In this document: positions 29,292 to 33,330 of the stretch, in pieces
Layout: each line of letters starts with the position of its first letter
Numbering within the stretch: the first letter of the stretch is position 1
Assembly: GCA_903868545.1 (NCBI GenBank)
Contig: CAIPVR010000153.1
Span: 1 to 33,330 of the forward strand
Reading direction: 5' to 3'
Length of the DNA: 33,330 nucleotides
Source: an uncultured Actinomycetes bacterium
Lineage (GTDB): Bacteria; Actinomycetota; Acidimicrobiia; Acidimicrobiales; Microtrichaceae
Notes under the pieces: model-generated
The model's database searches: none
Told to the model about the DNA's origin: nothing
Seen by the model: the letters and a program-made list of their open reading frames with translations, nothing else
Program-made: the position numbers and the translations under genes

Positions 29292-30977
29292 ATGACCGAA
29301 GGCCCCGACACCGCCCAGCCCGCCGACGCACCCGGGACCACCGGGTCCGGGCGGCTCAGTTTCAACATCGCGGACCTGTGGGAAGCGGTCAGCGACCGGG
29401 TCGCCGACCGAGAGGCCCTCGTGGTGGGGACGCGGCGCCTCACCTACGGCCAGCTCGAGGAGCGGGCCAACCGCCTGGCGAACCACCTGACCGCGGCGGG
29501 GGTGGGCGCCGGCGACTTCGTGGGTTGCCACATGTCCAACTGCAGCGAGTACCTCGAGACGCTCCTCGCCTGCTTCAAGCTGCGGGCGGTGCCGGTCAAC
29601 GTGAACTACCGCTACGTGGCCGACGAGCTCCGCCACCTCTACGCGGACGCAGGTCTGGTGGCCACCGTGGTGCACCGGTCGTTCGCCCCGGCGGTGGCGG
29701 CCATCGCCGGCGACCTCCCCGACCTGCGTCACACGCTGCTCGTGGAGGACGGTTCCGGCGAGGAGGTCGACCCCGCCGACCTGCCGGGGGCGGTCGGCTA
29801 CGACGACGCCCTGGCCGCGGCCCCGGCCGACCGGCCCCGGGTCCCGGACCGGGGTGAGGACGACCTCTACGTCATCTACACCGGCGGCACCACCGGGCTG
29901 CCCAAGGGCGTGGTGTGGCGGATGGGCGACGCGTTCTTCGGCTGCCTCGGCGGTGGCGACCCGATGCGGATGAACGGCCCGGTGGAGCGACCGGAGGAGG
30001 TGCTCGACCGCGTCATCGACTTCGACTTCGTCTTCTACGCCCTCGCACCCCTCATGCACGCCGCGGCCCAGTGGGTGAGCTTCATGTGGTTCCTGTCGGG
30101 GGCGAAGGTGGTGCTGCACCAGGGCCCGTTCGACGCCGGGGAGGTGTGGCGGACCATCGAGGGGGAGAAGGTCTCCACCACCACGGTCGTGGGTGACGCG
30201 ATGGCCCGGCCGCTCTGCGACGACTGGGACGAGCACGGCCCCTACGACGTGGCCTCCCTGTTCGCCTTCTCCAACGGGGGCGCGCCGCTCTCGGTCGCCA
30301 CCAAGGAGCGACTGCAGGCGATGCTGCCGAACTGCGTGCTGACCGACGGCTTCGGGTCCTCGGAGACCGGGATCCAGGGGAGCCAGCGGCTCCAGCCCGG
30401 GGAGTCCGCCTCGGCCAACGCCCGCTTCGACAACGTCGCGGAGGGCACCGTGGTGCTCGACGAGCAGCACCGGCCGGTGGAACCGGGCAGCGGTGTGGTG
30501 GGCCGCGTGGCGCACAGCGGGTACCTGCCGCTTCGGTACCACAACGCCCCGGAGAAGACCGCCGAGACCTTCGTGGAGATCGACGGCACGCGGTACGTCG
30601 TCAGCGGCGACATGGCCACGGTGGAGGCGGACGGGTCGGTCACCCTGCTCGGGCGGGGTTCGCAGTGCATCAACACCGGGGGCGAGAAGGTGTACCCGGA
30701 GGAGGTGGAGAGCGTGCTCAAGGGCCACCCCTCCGTGTACGACGTGCTCGTGGTGGGTGTCCCCCACGAGCGGTGGGGGGAGCAGGTCACCGCGGTGGTG
30801 CAGCCGGTCCGCGGCACCACCCCCGACCTCGAGGAGCTGCGGGAGTTCGGTCGCGCCTCCCTGGCCGGTTACAAGCTGCCGCGGGCGATCGTGGTGGTGG
30901 ACTCGGTGGTGCGGTCGCCGGCGGGCAAGGCCGACTACCGCTGGGCACGTTCCACCGCGGAGGCCGGCGCCGCCTGA
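29292..30977 (+). CDS. FadD19-like acyl-CoA synthetase (steroid side-chain type)
   Basis: This 561-residue ANL ligase forms acyl-CoA from a carboxylic acid and ATP. The phosphate loop is YTGGTTGLPKG at 196-206. Other segments are PVNVNYRYVADELRHLYADA, VSTTTVVGDAMARPL, VLTDGFGSSETG, LLGRGSQCINTGGEKVYPEE and, at the catalytic A10 lysine, RSPAGKADYRWA. These agree closely with Mycobacterium tuberculosis FadD19, which activates the C26 cholesterol side-chain acid, as I recall its sequence. The N-terminal ~20 residues are a Pro/Gly/Thr tail. A role in sterol or branched fatty acid degradation fits the KstR-like regulator in the window, but no KstR box is seen here. A different palindrome covers its promoter. 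Confidence 0.85.
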   Translation: MTEGPDTAQPADAPGTTGSGRLSFNIADLWEAVSDRVADREALVVGTRRLTYGQLEERANRLANHLTAAGVGAGDFVGCHMSNCSEYLETLLACFKLRAVPVNVNYRYVADELRHLYADAGLVATVVHRSFAPAVAAIAGDLPDLRHTLLVEDGSGEEVDPADLPGAVGYDDALAAAPADRPRVPDRGEDDLYVIYTGGTTGLPKGVVWRMGDAFFGCLGGGDPMRMNGPVERPEEVLDRVIDFDFVFYALAPLMHAAAQWVSFMWFLSGAKVVLHQGPFDAGEVWRTIEGEKVSTTTVVGDAMARPLCDDWDEHGPYDVASLFAFSNGGAPLSVATKERLQAMLPNCVLTDGFGSSETGIQGSQRLQPGESASANARFDNVAEGTVVLDEQHRPVEPGSGVVGRVAHSGYLPLRYHNAPEKTAETFVEIDGTRYVVSGDMATVEADGSVTLLGRGSQCINTGGEKVYPEEVESVLKGHPSVYDVLVVGVPHERWGEQVTAVVQPVRGTTPDLEELREFGRASLAGYKLPRAIVVVDSVVRSPAGKADYRWARSTAEAGAA

Positions 30978-31001
30978 CCGGACCGGCCGGCCGCGCCGGC
31001 C

Positions 31002-31025
31002 GACGGCACCGTTCACGGTGCCGTC
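31002..31025 (+). terminator. Terminator-like hairpin after the FadD19-like gene
   Basis: GACGGCACCG-TTCA-CGGTGCCGTC is a perfect 10-bp stem 25 nt after the stop at 30977. No T-tract follows, as in other terminators here. Confidence 0.75.
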
Positions 31026-31059
31026 ACGAACCGGTGACGGCCGCGCAACACCGCCTGCC

Positions 31060-31065
31060 TACGTT
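31060..31065 (+). promoter_or_regulatory. Candidate upstream promoter of the ABC-F gene
   Basis: TACGTT fits a -10 and would start RNA near 31072, before the large hairpin at 31120-31164. Such a transcript would carry a ~120-nt structured leader. A second, leaderless -10 lies closer to the gene. Confidence 0.4.
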
Positions 31066-31119
31066 GGGCACACCTCAGGTCCCCGGCCGGGCGAGGTGGG
31101 TCGACCGGCCGAGGACATC

Positions 31120-31164
31120 GGGGCCGCCCCCGACCCGTGCCCCCTGCGGGCCGGGGGCGGCCCC
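31120..31164 (+). terminator. Leader hairpin (attenuator-like) before the ABC-F gene
   Basis: GGGGCCGCCCCCG (31120-31132) pairs perfectly with 31152-31164 over 13 bp, with a 19-nt loop that can form a small CCCG/CGGG stem. It ends 30 nt before ATG 31194. Antibiotic-resistance ABC-F genes are often controlled by leader attenuation, which makes this position notable. No T-run follows. Confidence 0.5.
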
Positions 31165-31179
31165 GGCCCCTGTCCCCGC

Positions 31180-31185
31180 TACCGT
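31180..31185 (+). promoter_or_regulatory. Leaderless -10 box of the ABC-F gene
   Basis: TACCGT is followed by 8 nt and ATG 31194, with no Shine-Dalgarno. Confidence 0.5.
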
Positions 31186-31193
31186 GCCGCCCG

Positions 31194-33185
31194 ATGATCT
31201 CGGTCTCCGGCCTGTCCGTCGCCCACGGGGGCCGCACCCTCTTCACCGATGTGTCGCTCCGGCTGGTGCCCGGCCGCCGTGTGGCGCTCGTCGGGGGCAA
31301 CGGCGTGGGCAAGACCACGATCCTCGAGATCGTGGTGGGCCTGCGGCGGCCCGACACGGGCGAGGTCCACGTGGCGAAGGGGTCCCGCATCGGTTACCTG
31401 CCCCAGGAGCTCACCGAGCAGGTCGACGGCAGCGTGCTCGACGAGGTGCTCCGCGGTGCGGCGCACGTGACCGAGCTGCAGGACCGCCTCGACCGGCTCG
31501 CCGCGGACGTGGCCGCCACGGCACCGGGGGGTGCCGACGAGGACGCGGATGCGCACGCCCACGCGCTCGGCGCCTACGGCGAGGTGCAGCACCGCTTCGA
31601 GACCCTCGGTGGCTACGGGGTGGAGGCCGAGGCACGGCGGGTGCTGCACGGGCTCGGCTTCACCGACGCGGACGGCGACCGGCCGGTCCGGGAGCTGTCC
31701 GGGGGGTGGCGGATGCGGGTCGCCCTGGCCCGACTGATGCTGTCGGCCCCCGACCTGCTGGTGCTCGACGAGCCGACCAACCACCTCGACGTGGAGTCCG
31801 TCGCGTGGCTCGAGCAGTACCTGCAGTCGTGGCCAGGGGCGGTCCTGTTCGTGAGCCACGACCGTGACTTCCTCGACGCCGTGGCCGAGCGGGTGGTCGA
31901 GGTCGCCGGCGGGCGCGCCACCGAGTACGTGGGCGGGTTCGCCGAGTTCGTGGTGCAGCGGGAGGAGCGGCTCGCCGCCCAGGAGGCCGCCGCGGCCGCG
32001 CAGCAGCGGCAGGTGGCCCAGGTGGAGCGGTTCGTCGAGCGGTTCCGCTACAAGGCCACCAAGGCGCGGCAGGTGCAGAGCCGCCTCAAGACCCTCGAGC
32101 GCCTCGAGCGCATCGAGGCGCCGGACCGGGCCGAGCAGAAGGCGCGCTTCGCGTTCCCGGCACCCCGTCGCAGCTCACGGGTGGTGGTGGAGGCCGAGGG
32201 CGCCGCCGTGGAGTTCGAGGACGGCGTGCCGGTGCTCTCCGGGGTGGACCTCGTGGTGGAGCGGGGCCAGAAGGTCGCGTTGGTCGGTCCGAACGGCGCG
32301 GGCAAGACCACGCTGGTGCGGCTCCTGCTCGGCGAGCTGGCCCCGTCGGCCGGCCGGGTGCAGCTCGGAGCGAACGTCGACGTGGCCACCTTCGCCCAGC
32401 ACCAGGTGGACGCCCTGCGCTTCGACCGCACCGTGCTCGAGGAGCTCCGGGCCGCAGTGGGCGACGAGCACGGGCGCAACCTCCGTTCCGTGCTGGGCGG
32501 GTTCGGGTTCCGGGGCGATGCCGTGGACCGCAGGGTCGGTGACCTGTCCGGCGGCGAACGCACCCGGCTCGCGCTCGCCCGCACGATGGTGAACCCGGTG
32601 AACCTGCTCGTGCTCGACGAACCGACCAACCACCTCGACCTCGCCAGCTGCGACGTGCTGGAGGACGCCCTCATCGCGTACCCGGGGACGGTGCTGCTCG
32701 TCACCCATGACCGGTACCTCATCCGTCGGGTGGCGGAGGCCCTGGTGGTGGTGCGCGACGGCACCGCCACCTACCACCCGGGTGTCGACGAGGAACTGCT
32801 CGCCCCGTCCCCGGGATCGGCGACCGCGTCGCCGGTGTCGCCCGCCGGCGGGCCGGTGGACGGCGGGCCGGGAGGGAGCGGCGACGGCTCGGGCCGCCGT
32901 GAGAACCGGGCCGAGCAGCGGCGCCGCACCGCGGCGGAACGCCAGGCCGCCCAGCGCGGCACGAAGGAGTTGCGCAAGGCCGTGACCCGCCTCGAACGCC
33001 AGGTCGAGAAGGCCGAGGCCCGGGTGGCCGAACTGCACGCCCAGCTGTCGGACCCGGAGATCTACGACGACCACCAGCGCGTCCGCGAACTCGCCGACGC
33101 GCACGACGCCGCGGTCGCCGAGGTCGAGCGCCTCACCTCGGACTGGGAGACGGCGCAGGCCGAACTCGACGCCGCGGACGCCTGA
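31194..33185 (+). CDS. ABC-F family ATPase (ribosome-associated type)
   Basis: This 663-residue soluble protein has two ABC ATPase domains and no membrane segment, as in the ABC-F family that binds the ribosomal E site. Domain 1 has GGNGVGKTT, LSGGWRMRVALAR and LDEPTNHLD; domain 2 has GPNGAGKTT, LSGGERTRLALAR and LDEPTNHLD. Between them is the charged P-site-tRNA-interaction motif linker (QVERFVERFRYKATKARQVQ, KTLERLERIE). After residue ~540 a Gly/Ser/Pro linker leads to a C-terminal coiled coil (LRKAVTRLERQVEKAEARVA), as in the Uup/YheS groups. It may be a translation factor or give protection from ribosome-targeting antibiotics; sequence alone cannot decide. The leader holds an attenuator-like hairpin. 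Confidence 0.92.
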   Translation: MISVSGLSVAHGGRTLFTDVSLRLVPGRRVALVGGNGVGKTTILEIVVGLRRPDTGEVHVAKGSRIGYLPQELTEQVDGSVLDEVLRGAAHVTELQDRLDRLAADVAATAPGGADEDADAHAHALGAYGEVQHRFETLGGYGVEAEARRVLHGLGFTDADGDRPVRELSGGWRMRVALARLMLSAPDLLVLDEPTNHLDVESVAWLEQYLQSWPGAVLFVSHDRDFLDAVAERVVEVAGGRATEYVGGFAEFVVQREERLAAQEAAAAAQQRQVAQVERFVERFRYKATKARQVQSRLKTLERLERIEAPDRAEQKARFAFPAPRRSSRVVVEAEGAAVEFEDGVPVLSGVDLVVERGQKVALVGPNGAGKTTLVRLLLGELAPSAGRVQLGANVDVATFAQHQVDALRFDRTVLEELRAAVGDEHGRNLRSVLGGFGFRGDAVDRRVGDLSGGERTRLALARTMVNPVNLLVLDEPTNHLDLASCDVLEDALIAYPGTVLLVTHDRYLIRRVAEALVVVRDGTATYHPGVDEELLAPSPGSATASPVSPAGGPVDGGPGGSGDGSGRRENRAEQRRRTAAERQAAQRGTKELRKAVTRLERQVEKAEARVAELHAQLSDPEIYDDHQRVRELADAHDAAVAEVERLTSDWETAQAELDAADA

Positions 33186-33302
33186 TCGTCGGGAGGGTCG
33201 GTCAGGGGTGGCGGAACCGGGACCGTTGCGACGAGCGCAGCGAGGAGCGCAGGTCCCGGGGACGACCACCCGGGCCGACCCGGGACGACACGGAGGTCGG
33301 GG

Positions 33303-33330
33303 TCAGCCCTCGACGAGTTGCTCGCCCGAC
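33303..33330 (-). CDS. Possible 3' end of a minus-strand gene (partial)
   Basis: Reading the minus strand from the window edge gives the codons for SGEQLVEG followed by TGA at 33305-33303. All but one codon end in G or C, as in real genes here. A convergent gene would also explain the non-coding gap 33186-33302. With only eight codons this is a weak call and no product can be named. Confidence 0.3.

Noticed and set aside
33186-33302. Extra gene between the ABC-F gene and the window end
   Set aside because: No frame with a sensible start, composition or motif was found in these 117 bases.

Overview
The window is very GC-rich, with almost every third codon position G or C. GTG starts are common, and many genes carry an actinobacterial TAnnnT -10 box only 6-8 nt before the start codon, which points to leaderless transcription. 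Together with a KstR-type steroid regulator, FadD19-like and other acyl-CoA ligases, a large NAD-glutamate dehydrogenase and a DUF3097 protein, this suggests a chromosomal segment of a free-living actinobacterium. I infer class Acidimicrobiia (Iamia/Ilumatobacter-like); the sequence alone does not prove it. I see no phage, insertion sequence, CRISPR, tRNA or rRNA.

Layout. 1-3.3 kb is a cell-envelope block: two secreted Pro-rich, C-terminally anchored proteins (one with an LAFTG sortase-E type signal) flank a one-piece ECF sigma factor/zinc-finger anti-sigma/transmembrane/extracellular-domain protein. The two surface genes share an upstream box. 3.4-5.3 kb: a lipoprotein with an HELTH putative metalloprotease motif and a single-pass coiled-coil membrane protein. 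5.4-10.9 kb: a co-directional run of zinc alcohol dehydrogenase, cyclase-family hydrolase, membrane-anchored hypothetical, acyl-CoA ligase, UPF0016/Gdt1 cation transporter and GNAT acetyltransferase, the last three translationally coupled. 11.0-13.0 kb (minus): KtrB/KtrA potassium uptake. 13.2-16.7 kb: aquaporin Z, a short-chain dehydrogenase and a solitary beta-class DNA methyltransferase with a C-terminal extension. 16.7-21.4 kb (minus): a giant NAD-glutamate dehydrogenase cut by one in-frame amber codon. 21.6-24.3 kb: DUF3097 protein, a degenerate ThDP-enzyme-like protein and the KstR-like TetR regulator. 24.4-26.7 kb (minus): a WXG100-like large protein and an amidohydrolase. 26.8-33.2 kb: a hypothetical protein, a tandem TetR protein, a structured 394-bp gap, a FadD19-like ligase and an ABC-F ATPase. 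The last bases may hold the 3' end of a minus-strand gene.

How they may work together. The KstR-like regulator has a KstR-type palindrome on its own start, and the same 10-base core lies over the -10 of the alcohol dehydrogenase 18 kb away. This links the dehydrogenase, the cyclase-family hydrolase and possibly the ligases to lipid or steroid breakdown. KtrAB, AqpZ and the Gdt1-type carrier are ion and water homeostasis genes.

The most unusual non-coding signal is a family of long near-perfect palindromes with an invariant 15-base arm. Three are complete and a fourth is cut by the left edge. Each has a C-rich tract on one side and a G-rich tract on the other, and each lies between a gene end and the promoter of the next gene.
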